DNA of 28,268 nt from Tidjanibacter sp. (GTDB taxonomy: Bacteria > Bacteroidota > Bacteroidia > Bacteroidales > Rikenellaceae). The position numbers and the translations under genes are program-made. The stretch lies in contig JAGBVY010000069.1 of the NCBI GenBank assembly GCA_017630115.1, positions 1 through 28,268 of the forward strand, written 5' to 3'. The stretch's first letter is position 1, and each line of letters starts with the position of its first letter. Shown in pieces: positions 6,166 to 14,533 of the stretch. The notes below the pieces were generated by a model that was not told where the DNA came from, searched no databases, and worked only from the letters and a program-made list of their open reading frames with translations.

Positions 6166-7188
6166 CTACTTGCGCTCGCCAAAGAGGTTTATTCGAGCAA
6201 AAACTCTGTTGCGACGGGGCAGAAGAATCCACTCCACCATCAGTAACAGCAAGGCCACCAGTAGGGGCAGATAGAACAGCTCGTCGTACTCCTCAAATAC
6301 GTTGGCCATAAGTTTGGCCTTTTCGGTCTGTTCCACACGCGCCACAATCTCCTCCACGCCAATCGAGGCGTTGGTGGCTCTGATGTAGGCTCCGTCGCTC
6401 AGGGCGGCTATCTTTTGGAGTGTGGACTCGTCGAGTTTCGACACAACAATCTCCCCCTTGCTGTCGCGTATGAAGTCGTCGCCAACGGCTATGGGCGCAC
6501 CCTCAGGCGTACCCATACCAATGGTGTAAATCTTCACTCCCTCGGCGGCGGCTCTCTCGGCAGCGGCCAGAGCGTCGTCCTCGTGGTTTTCGCCGTCGGT
6601 GACCAAAATAATCACCCTACTACTACCACTCTCGCTCGTAAAGGCGCTCGACGCAAGCTCTATGGCTGCTCCTATGGCCGTACCCTGACGGGTTACTTGG
6701 GTGGTGGATATGCGCTCCACGAAGTTGCGGGCGGTTAGGTAGTCGCCCGTAATGGGCACCTGCACATAGGCGTCGCCTGCAAAGATAACCACACCGATGT
6801 ATTGCTCTTTGAGCCCCTCAATCATACGACTCAGGGCATACTTGGTTCTTTCGAGCCTATTGGGTGAGAAGTCGCTTGCGAGCATCGAGTTCGACACATC
6901 CACAGCCACAACAATCTCCACACCCTCGCGCTCCACCTCGCGCAACTTCGAGCCCACCTGAGGGCGAGCCAGAGCCACCACCATAAAGGCGTAGGCTGCG
7001 GCAAAGAGCCAAAACTTCAATCTCAGCTTGCCCTTCGACGCATCGGGAGCAAGGCGACGTATGGCCTCGTTGCTACCAAATCGCGAGAGCATTGCGGCCC
7101 TGCGTGAGAGCGCCCACTCGAAGAGTAGCGCCAGCGGCACAATCAGCACGAGCAGGTAGAGGTAGTCTATGTTTGCAAATCTAAACAT
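6166..7188 (-). CDS. batB: BatB-type VWA membrane protein
   Basis: The start is set at the ATG of MFRFANIDYLYLL (7188), which has AAGGAG 12 nt upstream and mirrors the MRFANPNMLW start of batA. An in-frame start further upstream at 7257 would overlap batA. The protein has 340 residues with two N-terminal membrane helices (about 8-27 and 58-74), a periplasmic or cytosolic-face VWA domain with an intact MIDAS motif (D97-V-S99-N-S101, later TDGEN), and a C-terminal helix (LPLLVALLLLMVEWILL). Bat proteins were named for aerotolerance in Bacteroides; the molecular role is probably assembly or quality control of envelope complexes with MoxR. The gap to batA is 31 nt. No full-length batD or batE follows. 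Confidence 0.9.
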   Translation of the reverse strand: MFRFANIDYLYLLVLIVPLALLFEWALSRRAAMLSRFGSNEAIRRLAPDASKGKLRLKFWLFAAAYAFMVVALARPQVGSKLREVEREGVEIVVAVDVSNSMLASDFSPNRLERTKYALSRMIEGLKEQYIGVVIFAGDAYVQVPITGDYLTARNFVERISTTQVTRQGTAIGAAIELASSAFTSESGSSRVIILVTDGENHEDDALAAAERAAAEGVKIYTIGMGTPEGAPIAVGDDFIRDSKGEIVVSKLDESTLQKIAALSDGAYIRATNASIGVEEIVARVEQTEKAKLMANVFEEYDELFYLPLLVALLLLMVEWILLPRRNRVFARINLFGERK

Positions 7189-7219
7189 CTGTTTTTCTCC
7201 TTTTTTGTGGGTTGAGGTA

Positions 7220-8206
7220 TTATGGCACTTTGTTGAGCCACAATCGGCCCACAGCAAACTCCAAGAGCAGCAATACTATGGCTGCCAACAACCAACCTGC
7301 AAAGTGCTCGTTGTGGCGGGTATAGTTGTCGGTCTCTATGCGCGATTTCTCCAACTCGTTGATACGTTCATATATGTTGCGGAGTGAGCCTTTGTCGGTG
7401 GCCCTAAAATACTCTCCTCCGGTGCGGGCTGCAATATCGGTTAGGGTCTGTTCGTCAATCTCCACGAGTTGTTGGTGGTAGCGTATGTTGCCCCACGCAT
7501 CGTAGTAGGGGTAGGGGGCGTAGCCACGCTTGCCGATACCCACCGTATAGACCTTTATGCCATACTCGGCGGCAATGTCGGCGGCCGAGAGTGGGGCCAC
7601 CTGACCGGCATTGTTCACACCGTCGGTAAGCAAAATTATGACTTTACTCTTGGCGTCGGACTCGCGCAGACGATTGACCGCCGTAGCCAGAGCCATACCT
7701 ATGGCTGTGCCGTCGTCCACCACTCCAAATTTCACCTGTGAGAGCAGTGTTTGCAGGGCGGCCTTGTCGGTTGTCAGGGGGCTTTGGGTGTAGCTCTCGC
7801 CGGCAAATGCCACCAAGCCTATGCGGTCGTTGGGGCGGTCGGCAATAAACTTTGCGGCCACCTCTTTGGCTACCGTGAGTCTGTCGGGCTCAAAGTCGGC
7901 TGCGAGCATTGTGCCCGACACGTCGAGTGCAAGCACAATATCCACACCCTCGACAGTGGTTTTGCTCAGGTGTTCACTACTCTGTGGGCGTGCCAGAGCC
8001 ACAGCCACCACCACAACAACCGCACACCTTAGTACCATAGGTAGGTGGCGGCAGTAGTATTTCAGTGTGCGAGGGGCTTTGCTAAGGGGGCGCACACTCG
8101 ACATTTTCAGCGAAGCACCGCCCGCCCTCTGAAACCAGAGGTAGTAGGCCACCATAGGCAACACGAGAGCCGCCAGCCACAACATATTTGGATTTGCAAA
8201 TCTCAT
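7220..8206 (-). CDS. batA: BatA-type VWA membrane protein
   Basis: The protein has 328 residues and the same architecture as the downstream gene: two N-terminal hydrophobic segments (about 7-24 and 56-72), the LARPQ motif after the second helix, a VWA domain with D95-V-S97-G-T99 and LLTDGVNNAG, and a C-terminal membrane helix (about 303-320). The third MIDAS position is Thr rather than Ser, a conservative change that should still coordinate metal. The homology to BatB over the entire length indicates an old tandem duplication. It starts 22 nt after the stop of the TPR gene and is clearly part of the same transcription unit. Confidence 0.92.
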   Translation of the reverse strand: MRFANPNMLWLAALVLPMVAYYLWFQRAGGASLKMSSVRPLSKAPRTLKYYCRHLPMVLRCAVVVVVAVALARPQSSEHLSKTTVEGVDIVLALDVSGTMLAADFEPDRLTVAKEVAAKFIADRPNDRIGLVAFAGESYTQSPLTTDKAALQTLLSQVKFGVVDDGTAIGMALATAVNRLRESDAKSKVIILLTDGVNNAGQVAPLSAADIAAEYGIKVYTVGIGKRGYAPYPYYDAWGNIRYHQQLVEIDEQTLTDIAARTGGEYFRATDKGSLRNIYERINELEKSRIETDNYTRHNEHFAGWLLAAIVLLLLEFAVGRLWLNKVP

Positions 8207-8228
8207 CTCTTTCCCTCTTTGTTTCTAT

Positions 8229-8978
8229 CTACCAATTCTTACCCGAGCGAGCGACACCCACAGCCTTTTCGGCATCAATCTTCTCGCGGGTCTTATCCTC
8301 GGCGGCTTGCACAGCGTTGAGGAGCTGCTCGCTCTCAGGGCTTGGTCCCTCCTCGGGGCGAGGCTCTGAGCCTTCGCTCGGGTCGGGCTTGTCGCCTTCG
8401 GGCTGTTCGGGCTGCTCGGGCTGCTGCTCGTCGTCGTTGTTGTTACTATTTTGGTCTTGATTTTGGTCTTTGTTCTGGTCCTGATTCTGCTGTTGTTGGT
8501 CTTGCTGCTGGTTTTGGTTATTCTCCTGCTGCTCAATGAGTTTCTTGGTGTAGGCGTAGTTGTATTTAGCCTCCAAGTCGGCAGGGTTGAGCCTCAGCGA
8601 CTCCTTAAACGACTCCAAAGCCTCGCTTAGCTTCTGTTGTTGAAATTGGGCGTTGCCACGATTGAAATAGGCTTTGGCCTTAATGTTGTCATCCACTTTG
8701 TCACTCTCCAAGAGGTCAGCAAAGGTACTCTCGGCAGCCTCATACTCACCTTTGGCATACTGCGAGTCGCCCAAGTTGAATGTGGCCTCTACGGAGTTGG
8801 GCTGACGTTGGAGCGCCTCACGATAGGACTTCTGAGCCTCATCCATACGTTGCTCCTCGTAGAGCCTGTTGCCTTTGCGGATGTGGCGACGCTCTGGGAA
8901 CATCTGGCCGTAGGCGGGCCCGCAGATTCCCAGCAGCACAACAAGCATCAGCACGCTATTTCTCATTCTGGTCTGCAT
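8229..8978 (-). CDS. batC: BatC-like TPR protein
   Basis: The protein has 249 residues. A signal peptide (about 1-25, ending AYG-Q) is followed by tetratricopeptide repeats between about residues 34 and 140 (GNRLYEEQRMDEAQKSYREA, NLGDSQYAKGEYEAAESTF, YFNRGNAQFQQQKLSEALES). A long Gln/Asn-rich tract and an acidic Pro/Glu segment follow, then a short tail ending GKNW. ATG 8978 is preferred because GGAGGAGG lies 9 nt upstream; a second ATG at 8966 would also give a signal peptide. The reading frame overlaps the end of the upstream gene by 23 nt, suggesting translational coupling. In Bacteroides the BatC TPR protein normally follows batB, whereas here it precedes batA. Confidence 0.82.
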   Translation of the reverse strand: MQTRMRNSVLMLVVLLGICGPAYGQMFPERRHIRKGNRLYEEQRMDEAQKSYREALQRQPNSVEATFNLGDSQYAKGEYEAAESTFADLLESDKVDDNIKAKAYFNRGNAQFQQQKLSEALESFKESLRLNPADLEAKYNYAYTKKLIEQQENNQNQQQDQQQQNQDQNKDQNQDQNSNNNDDEQQPEQPEQPEGDKPDPSEGSEPRPEEGPSPESEQLLNAVQAAEDKTREKIDAEKAVGVARSGKNW

Positions 8979-10005
8979 CTTGCTTGTCCTCCTCCATTTT
9001 TTCTTTCACAATTATACCCTCCACACTCTGTTCGCCCTCGGAGACAACCTGTTCGGCCACCTCTTTGCTCTCCTCCACAAAGTAATAGACGGTGTAGTAG
9101 GCGGCCTCGTTGGTCTCAGCTGTGGGTATGTGTTTGGCAAACTTCACGAGGTCGCTCTCGCCAAGCAGTGTGCCCAGCTCTCGTCTTTGCTTGTCGCTTA
9201 GTGGCAACTGCTTGAAGGCCTCGACTATTTGGTCGGTTGTCATCTCCATAGCACCCACACCAAAGCGTCCGTCGAGGTAGCTACGCAAAATATCCATCAG
9301 TCGGGTGTAGTACTCCTTGTAGCGACCATTCTGCCACAACTTCTGACTATCCAACACCAAGAGTGAGCGTATGGCCACAATGTGGGGTGCCTCTTTGGGG
9401 AGCTCAACGGCCTCCTGAGTGCCACGCGAGCGACGCAAGGCCCTCACCACAAGCCACACAAGCGAAGCCACCACAGCTCCCAACAATACCAGCCCCCAGA
9501 GGTAGCCCCTGAATTCATCCACCAACAATGGTGCGTCGAGGGGTTGTTTTATGTCGTAGATGGTCTGTCGGGCGGTGTCGATGGGTATATCTTGCACCTC
9601 CACCGTAAGCCTGCCGTTCCAAAAGAGTGTATCTATCTTTGTGCCATCCGTATAGGCCACAGCCAAAGAGTCGAAGCCATAGGTTGCAGGCTCAAAACTT
9701 CTCAGTCGGTAGCTCTTTCTTAGTCGGTAGCCCTCCGCGTTGGGGGTGGTGCGTTCGGCCGCCACATCCTCCACAAGCTCAATGCGACCTTCGGCCAAAC
9801 CCTCGTCGAGTAGGGGTAGAGCCACCTCATAGCTGTCGCTCGCGGCCTCCACCTCCACAACGAGTTCGAAGTGGTCGCCCAACAAGATGCTCTCAGGCTC
9901 AAAGGCTGCCCTGACAATACGCACAGGCTCTTGGGCTGCAACTCCCTGAATCACAACCATAAGCCCTGCTAATGCAGCCAACATATATTTCACCAATGCT
10001 CTCAT
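8956..10005 (-). CDS. BatD-like membrane protein of the bat operon
   Basis: The protein has 349 residues with a signal peptide (about 1-24, ending GVAAQ) and a beta-rich periplasmic region (about 26-165) resembling the N-terminal domain of BatD-type proteins (SILLGDHFELVVEVEA, RLRSFEPATYGFDSLAV). One membrane helix (about 170-190) is followed by a cytosolic helical domain with WQNGRYKEYYTRLMDILRSY and a charged Glu/Lys/Asp tail. Proteins of this layout regularly stand between the DUF58 and VWA genes in bat clusters. Its ATG immediately follows the TAG of the DUF58 gene (TAGATG), so the two are translationally coupled. It is much shorter than a classical BatD of roughly 550-600 residues. The biochemical function is unknown. 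Confidence 0.75.
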   Translation of the reverse strand: MRALVKYMLAALAGLMVVIQGVAAQEPVRIVRAAFEPESILLGDHFELVVEVEAASDSYEVALPLLDEGLAEGRIELVEDVAAERTTPNAEGYRLRKSYRLRSFEPATYGFDSLAVAYTDGTKIDTLFWNGRLTVEVQDIPIDTARQTIYDIKQPLDAPLLVDEFRGYLWGLVLLGAVVASLVWLVVRALRRSRGTQEAVELPKEAPHIVAIRSLLVLDSQKLWQNGRYKEYYTRLMDILRSYLDGRFGVGAMEMTTDQIVEAFKQLPLSDKQRRELGTLLGESDLVKFAKHIPTAETNEAAYYTVYYFVEESKEVAEQVVSEGEQSVEGIIVKEKMEEDKQDADQNEK

Positions 10006-10887
10006 CTATCGTCGTCGAAAGAGTTTTAGTAGTTCCTTAACATAGTCCTTGTCGGTGGGCACATCGGCGCAGTCGATTCGCTGGCGGGCGAGCATCTTGC
10101 CCATCTCTTGGCTACGAGTGCTCCACTGCTCGGCATAGTGTTCTCTGACTGCGCGCGAGGAGCTATCAACCCACACCCTCTGGCCACTCTCCGAGTCAAT
10201 CATCTCCACCAAACCCACATCGGGCAACTCGCTATCCCTCGGGTCATAGACCTTCACAGCCACCACATCGTGTTTGCGCGAGGCTATGCCCAAAACTTTG
10301 TCGAGCCTTTCGTTTTGCTCGCTTGGGGTGTCGAAGTCGCTGATAATAAAGGTAGTAGAGCGCTTTTTCAGTACACTCGTCAGGTATTCCATAGGCGCCA
10401 CAAGTGAACTCCCCTTGCTCTCAGGTTCGGTTTCGAGCAGCGTGCGGATAATCATCAAGATGTGGGAGCGACCCTTCTTGGGAGGAATAAACCTCTCCAC
10501 CTTGTCGCTAAACAACAAGCACCCTACCTTATCGCCCGTCTGAGCAGCCGAGAAGGCCAACACAGCCGCAATTTCGGTCATAATGGTGCGCTTGGTCTTG
10601 TCGCCCGAGCCGAAGCTACCCGACCCGCTCACATCCACCATAAGCATCATCGTCAGCTCCCTCTCCTCTTCATATATCTTGATGTGGGGCTTACGCATAC
10701 GGGCCGTAACGTTCCAGTCGATGTCTCTCACGTCGTCGCCCAAGCGGTACTCTCTCACCTCGCTAAAAGCCACACCGCGACCTCGGAACGCACTATGATA
10801 GTGGCCCGCAAATAGGTCGTTGGAAAGACCGCGAGTTTTAATCTCAATCTTTCTTACCTGTTTTAATATCTCCGATGTGTCTTTCAT
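10006..10887 (-). CDS. DUF58 (VWA-like) protein of the MoxR/bat cluster
   Basis: The protein has 293 residues, is soluble and has no signal. The DUF58 hallmark DVRDIDWNVTARM occurs at about residues 51-63, preceded by GRGVAFSEVREYRLGDD. A VWA-like core follows with MLMVDVSGSGSFG (MIDAS-type D-x-S-x-S) and FIISDFDTP. Family members are encoded beside MoxR ATPases and are thought to be their adaptor or substrate-recruiting partner. The gene lies 78 nt after moxR with nothing recognisable in the gap, and its stop directly abuts the next start. Confidence 0.9.
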   Translation of the reverse strand: MKDTSEILKQVRKIEIKTRGLSNDLFAGHYHSAFRGRGVAFSEVREYRLGDDVRDIDWNVTARMRKPHIKIYEEERELTMMLMVDVSGSGSFGSGDKTKRTIMTEIAAVLAFSAAQTGDKVGCLLFSDKVERFIPPKKGRSHILMIIRTLLETEPESKGSSLVAPMEYLTSVLKKRSTTFIISDFDTPSEQNERLDKVLGIASRKHDVVAVKVYDPRDSELPDVGLVEMIDSESGQRVWVDSSSRAVREHYAEQWSTRSQEMGKMLARQRIDCADVPTDKDYVKELLKLFRRR

Positions 10888-10965
10888 ATTTGAATTTTTT
10901 TCTCGGCTGGGTTTTGTGAGATGGGAGCAAGCATAACGCAGCAGCTGCTCACAAGTTACGGCCGA

Positions 10966-11964
10966 CTAAGGTACCTCTACGGCGTTGAGAATCTCGGTTA
11001 TAATCTCCTCGGTGGTGATGTTCTCGGCCTCAGCCTCATAGGACAGACCAATGCGGTGGCGCAGAACGTCGTGGCACATTGCCCTCACATCCTCTGGGAT
11101 GACGTAGCCACGGTGTTTGATGAAGGCGTATGCTTTCGAGGCCTTCGCCAGAGCAATGCTCGCACGAGGCGAGGCTCCATATGAGATCATTGGCGAGAGT
11201 TTCGAGAGTCCATACTCGGCGGGCTCGCGGGTGGCGAAGATAATATCAACAATATACTTTTCGATTTTCTCGTCCATATAGACATCCGACACCACCTTGC
11301 GTGCGCGGGCAATATCCTCTGGGGTGACAACTTTGTGTACCTCGGGCAGCCCCTCGCCTGCGAGGTTGAGCCTTACGATGTCGCGTTCCTCCTGACGCTT
11401 GGGGTAGGAGATTTTCACTTTCAGCATAAACCTATCCACCTGAGCCTCGGGCAGAGGATAAGTACCCTCCTGCTCAATGGGGTTCTGGGTGGCCATAACC
11501 AAGAAGGGGTCGGGTAGGGCGAAGGTCTCCTCGCCGATGGTCACCTGACGCTCCTGCATAGCCTCCAAGAGTGCGCTCTGCACCTTGGCGGGTGAGCGGT
11601 TAATCTCGTCGGCCAAGACGAAGTTGGCGAAGATTGGGCCTTTCTTTACGGTGAACTCCTCGTTCTTCTGGGAGTAGATGAGTGTGCCCACAAGGTCGGC
11701 GGGGAGCAGGTCGGGGGTAAACTGCACACGGCTAAATTTGGCATCCACCGCCTTCGAGAGGGTGGTTATGGCAAGTGTTTTTGCCAATCCGGGGACACCT
11801 TCGAGCAGTATGTGGCCGCCCGAGAGGAGGCCAATAAGCAGGGTATCGACCAAGTGACGCTGACCCACGATGACGTGTCCAATCTCCATACTCAACGAGT
11901 CCACAAAGAGGCTCTCACGCTCGATACGCTCGTTAAGTTCCTTAATGTTAATAATTTCGCTCAT
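10966..11964 (-). CDS. moxR: MoxR-family AAA+ ATPase
   Basis: The protein has 332 residues. Walker A is GVPGLAKT (56-63) with the preceding GGHILLE. Walker B is FVLADE (115-120), followed by INRSPAKVQSALLEAMQE. A sensor region contains MATQNPIEQEGTYPLPEAQ and DRFMLKV, and the lid domain has SYGASPRASIALAKA. MoxR proteins are ATP-driven chaperones that act on VWA-domain partners, here most likely the DUF58 and BatA/BatB proteins encoded downstream in the same direction. It is the first gene of the bat unit and has a probable promoter box at 12051-12058. Confidence 0.96.
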   Translation of the reverse strand: MSEIINIKELNERIERESLFVDSLSMEIGHVIVGQRHLVDTLLIGLLSGGHILLEGVPGLAKTLAITTLSKAVDAKFSRVQFTPDLLPADLVGTLIYSQKNEEFTVKKGPIFANFVLADEINRSPAKVQSALLEAMQERQVTIGEETFALPDPFLVMATQNPIEQEGTYPLPEAQVDRFMLKVKISYPKRQEERDIVRLNLAGEGLPEVHKVVTPEDIARARKVVSDVYMDEKIEKYIVDIIFATREPAEYGLSKLSPMISYGASPRASIALAKASKAYAFIKHRGYVIPEDVRAMCHDVLRHRIGLSYEAEAENITTEEIITEILNAVEVP

Positions 11965-12050
11965 AGTATATGTTCTTTGTTGTTATTTTCTCCTTCTCGG
12001 CAGGTTGTAACCTCTTATTATCGGTCACCGACACCAAACGAATAGAAATA

Positions 12051-12058
12051 CAAAATTA
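12051..12058 (-). promoter_or_regulatory. -7 box (TAATTTTG) upstream of moxR
   Basis: On the minus strand TAATTTTG fits TAnnTTTG and lies 86 nt before the moxR ATG. It is between the terminator of the upstream unit (12125-12163) and moxR, which supports an independent bat transcript. No clear -33 TTG is seen. Confidence 0.4.
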
Positions 12059-12124
12059 GTATTTTTTCTTTGAAAAAACTCTCTTCCGCCCCCTCAAAAT
12101 ACCACCCTAAGCGCCATTGGGCAC

Positions 12125-12163
12125 AAAAAGAGCGGGCAAGCCACCCGAGAGAGGCTTGCCCGC
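12125..12163 (-). terminator. Strong rho-independent terminator of the PUL operon
   Basis: On the minus strand an 11-bp GC-rich stem (GCGGGCAAGCC / GGCTTGCCCGC, 12132-12163) is followed by TCTTTTTG. It lies 26 nt after the last lipoprotein gene and separates the polysaccharide locus from moxR. Confidence 0.88.
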
Positions 12164-12189
12164 AAAGGTAGAGTCAGGCAGCGTGGCTA

Positions 12190-14445
12190 TTAGTTGGCCG
12201 ACTGCTTGATGATGACGGTTTTTACACGGTTGTCGTTTTTGTAGGTGTAGCCCTCCATTTCGGGGAATGTACACACAACCTCAGCCCAACGCTCCGAGCC
12301 GGTGGTGTTGGCCTCGATGTTGGCCAGCCACCAAGTGTCGATGTACTTACCATTCTCATATTTGTAATCCACTGTGAGCCAGTCGATTTCTGCACCTCGT
12401 GTGCCACCGGTGTAGTCGTAGCACTTAAACTCGGCTGCGCCATAGAGCATCTGCTCGTTGTGTTTGTCGCCACCCCAGTCGGTTGCGTCGGTGCCATCCA
12501 CCTTGATAACCCACCAGCTCAGGCCCCAACTGTCTTGTGCGCTTGCGTCGTGGGTGTACTCGGCAGCCAAGCCGCCCCAGAACTCAATGGTCGAGAGGCC
12601 GGTGTTGGGGAGCTGAGTTACGAAGAACTGACGGAAAGCTTCTGTGGAGCCATTCTCGAAGAGGTAGCCCTCGGGGGCTTTGTAGGTGCAGCAAACGAGA
12701 GCTTTGCGCTCGGCGCCGGTGTTGTTTTCGGTGGCGTTGGCCAGCAGGTGTGTAGAGTTGAACTTACCCTCGCCATTTTTGCCATACTCCACTGTGAGCC
12801 AATCGACTACGGGGCCGTTGGCAGCACCCTCGCGGCATACAATCTCAACGTTGCCATAGAGCGCTTGCTCGTTGTTGCGGTCGTCGCCCCAGCTCTCGGC
12901 AAAGATGCCATTGACGGTGATTACGCAGTAGCCGAGGTCGAAATTCTCTACCACGCCGCCGGCAATGGTTTGGTCGCCAATGCCGCCATAGAAACCGAGG
13001 GTCTTGGTGTTGGTGAAGGCCTGCTGAGTTACGGTGAGGCTCTTCGAGCGGCACTCTTCGGTCACGACGTAGCCATCGACGTCGATGAAACTGGCTGTGA
13101 CGGTGGCTGTGCGCTCGGTGTCGCTATGGTTGGGTGTGGCCTGAATCCACCAGTGGGTTGTGCCGTCGTTGCGGTAGCCTACGGTGAGCCAGTCGGCTGT
13201 GGTGCCTGTGGCGTTGTCTATAACATCAAACTTCACTCCTGTGTAGTACTGCTCGCAGCCTACGCCCTCGCGGTTTTCCCAAGCCTCTGTGCCGGTGGCC
13301 CTTACCTGAGCATACCAGTAGCCGCCATCTTTGTCGGTCACACCGTCACACGAGAGGGGGTTGGTTGCGGGGGTGAGTTCGCCGATGTACTGCAAGTCGC
13401 CCTTTACGGCCGAGAGATCGGTGCGGTTGTCGGCCTCTTCGAGGTTGAGGTCAATCGAGCTGAGGGTGTTTGTGCCGAAGTCGGCGGGGGTGCTCAGCGA
13501 GTTGAATGTGTAGATTGCTACGTCGGTGGTAATGATGTAGCTGTAACCTCCAATCTTCACTCCGGGTACAAACATAAAGATACCCTTGTCGGTTGCCGAG
13601 GTAGTCATAGCCATTGGGGTTGTGAGGGTGGTGGTTATGCTTTTCGATGTACCGTCCCAGAAGATGGTACACTCCTCGCCAAAGAGCGAGCCTGAGTTGT
13701 CGGTCCAGTATTTGTAGCCTGCCTCGGTGGAGTGGAAGTCGGCAAAGTTGTAGGCTATGGCTGCACCGTTGCCTGCAATGGGTTTGTCCACCGAGAGGAG
13801 CTGTACGCTTGTGACTTTTTCGTCGGCATAAAGACCACTCTGTGAGTAGGGACGGTAGTTGAGCACCGTGCCTACGATTTGCATCTGGGTGGTGTAGGAG
13901 GTGTTGTCGGCACTTACGGCTATGGGCGAGCCAACCATACGCAGGTTGCTTCGGTTGATTACGCCTGCCTCCTCTTGTGTCTGCTTGGAGGAGTAGTTGA
14001 ACTCCACCTTGCGTGCCGAGCAACCGTCGTAGCCGCTGTTGCTACCATAGGTGAGCCAAGCCTTGCCTCCGTCAGGTATGGTTGTGAAGGTGGCCGAGGC
14101 TTTTGTGGGGTCGCTGCCGAGGTTGAGTGTGCTGCTCTCTTTCTGAGCGAAGCTGTGCGAACCGTCGGCACCAATAAACCACGCCAGCAGAGCGTCATCG
14201 GCACTCCACTCCAAGTAGCTGTCCAGAGGGGTTGTAGCCTCCACAGTGATTGTCAGCTCGGGCTTTTCGGGCTCGGGCTCATCGGGGTTGGGTTTGTCGG
14301 GATTCTCGGGAGTGTCGGGGTTGGGCTTGTCGGGATTCTCCACATTGGGCTTGTCGGGAGTAGGCTCTACGGGGTCTTCCTCGCAAGCTGTCATTAGCGC
14401 CAATGTGGCCACAAGAGCCACCATAGTAGTGAAAATGCGTTTCAT
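12190..14445 (-). CDS. Fimbrillin/BACON-like surface lipoprotein 2 (last gene of the PUL)
   Basis: The protein has 751 residues. A signal peptide ending MTA-C21 is followed by EEDP (acidic residues after Cys favour surface export in Bacteroidetes) and a tandem Pro tether of NPDKPNPD units (about 32-62). Residues 63-340 resemble the fimbrillin-like fold (YLEWSADDALLAWF and later FMFVPGVKIGGYSYIITT). Three BACON-type beta-sandwich repeats follow, each with a DWLTV motif and a C-terminal LTVTQQ/FVTQLP/IIKQSA strand (about 375-475, 480-615 and 618-751). It is a paralogue of the preceding gene product (shared GGIGDQTIAG and NNEQALYG patterns). A glycan-binding or adhesive role at the cell surface is likely; the ligand is unknown. 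Confidence 0.75.
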   Translation of the reverse strand: MKRIFTTMVALVATLALMTACEEDPVEPTPDKPNVENPDKPNPDTPENPDKPNPDEPEPEKPELTITVEATTPLDSYLEWSADDALLAWFIGADGSHSFAQKESSTLNLGSDPTKASATFTTIPDGGKAWLTYGSNSGYDGCSARKVEFNYSSKQTQEEAGVINRSNLRMVGSPIAVSADNTSYTTQMQIVGTVLNYRPYSQSGLYADEKVTSVQLLSVDKPIAGNGAAIAYNFADFHSTEAGYKYWTDNSGSLFGEECTIFWDGTSKSITTTLTTPMAMTTSATDKGIFMFVPGVKIGGYSYIITTDVAIYTFNSLSTPADFGTNTLSSIDLNLEEADNRTDLSAVKGDLQYIGELTPATNPLSCDGVTDKDGGYWYAQVRATGTEAWENREGVGCEQYYTGVKFDVIDNATGTTADWLTVGYRNDGTTHWWIQATPNHSDTERTATVTASFIDVDGYVVTEECRSKSLTVTQQAFTNTKTLGFYGGIGDQTIAGGVVENFDLGYCVITVNGIFAESWGDDRNNEQALYGNVEIVCREGAANGPVVDWLTVEYGKNGEGKFNSTHLLANATENNTGAERKALVCCTYKAPEGYLFENGSTEAFRQFFVTQLPNTGLSTIEFWGGLAAEYTHDASAQDSWGLSWWVIKVDGTDATDWGGDKHNEQMLYGAAEFKCYDYTGGTRGAEIDWLTVDYKYENGKYIDTWWLANIEANTTGSERWAEVVCTFPEMEGYTYKNDNRVKTVIIKQSAN

Positions 14446-14478
14446 AGGCTGTGTTTTTTAGGTGGGTGACGATATTAT

Positions 14479-14510
14479 AGGTAGGCTCGACCTCTCGGCC
14501 GAGCCTACCT
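14479..14510. other. Intercistronic stem-loop between the two fimbrillin-like genes
   Basis: AGGTAGGCTCG (14479-14489) pairs perfectly with CGAGCCTACCT (14500-14510) around a 10-nt loop. No T-run follows on the minus strand, so it is more likely an attenuator or RNA-stabilising hairpin than a complete terminator. It lies 23 nt after the stop of the upstream gene. Confidence 0.6.
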
Positions 14511-14533
14511 TGTCTATTACCAACGCAAATTGG

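Noticed and set aside
7189..7257. A longer batB start at 7257
   Set aside because: It adds a polar 23-residue stretch before the first membrane helix, overlaps batA and lacks a ribosome site; 7188 matches the batA start pattern.
12460..13695. A 411-codon plus-strand frame opposite the distal lipoprotein gene (and a similar 434-codon frame at 14462-15766)
   Set aside because: Both are mirror frames of genes with lipoboxes and repeated BACON-type domains; no start signals or homology.
14280..14370. Tandem DNA repeat coding for NPDKPNPD units as a phase-variation switch
   Set aside because: The units are multiples of three and only alter tether length; no homopolymer or out-of-frame unit is present to switch expression.
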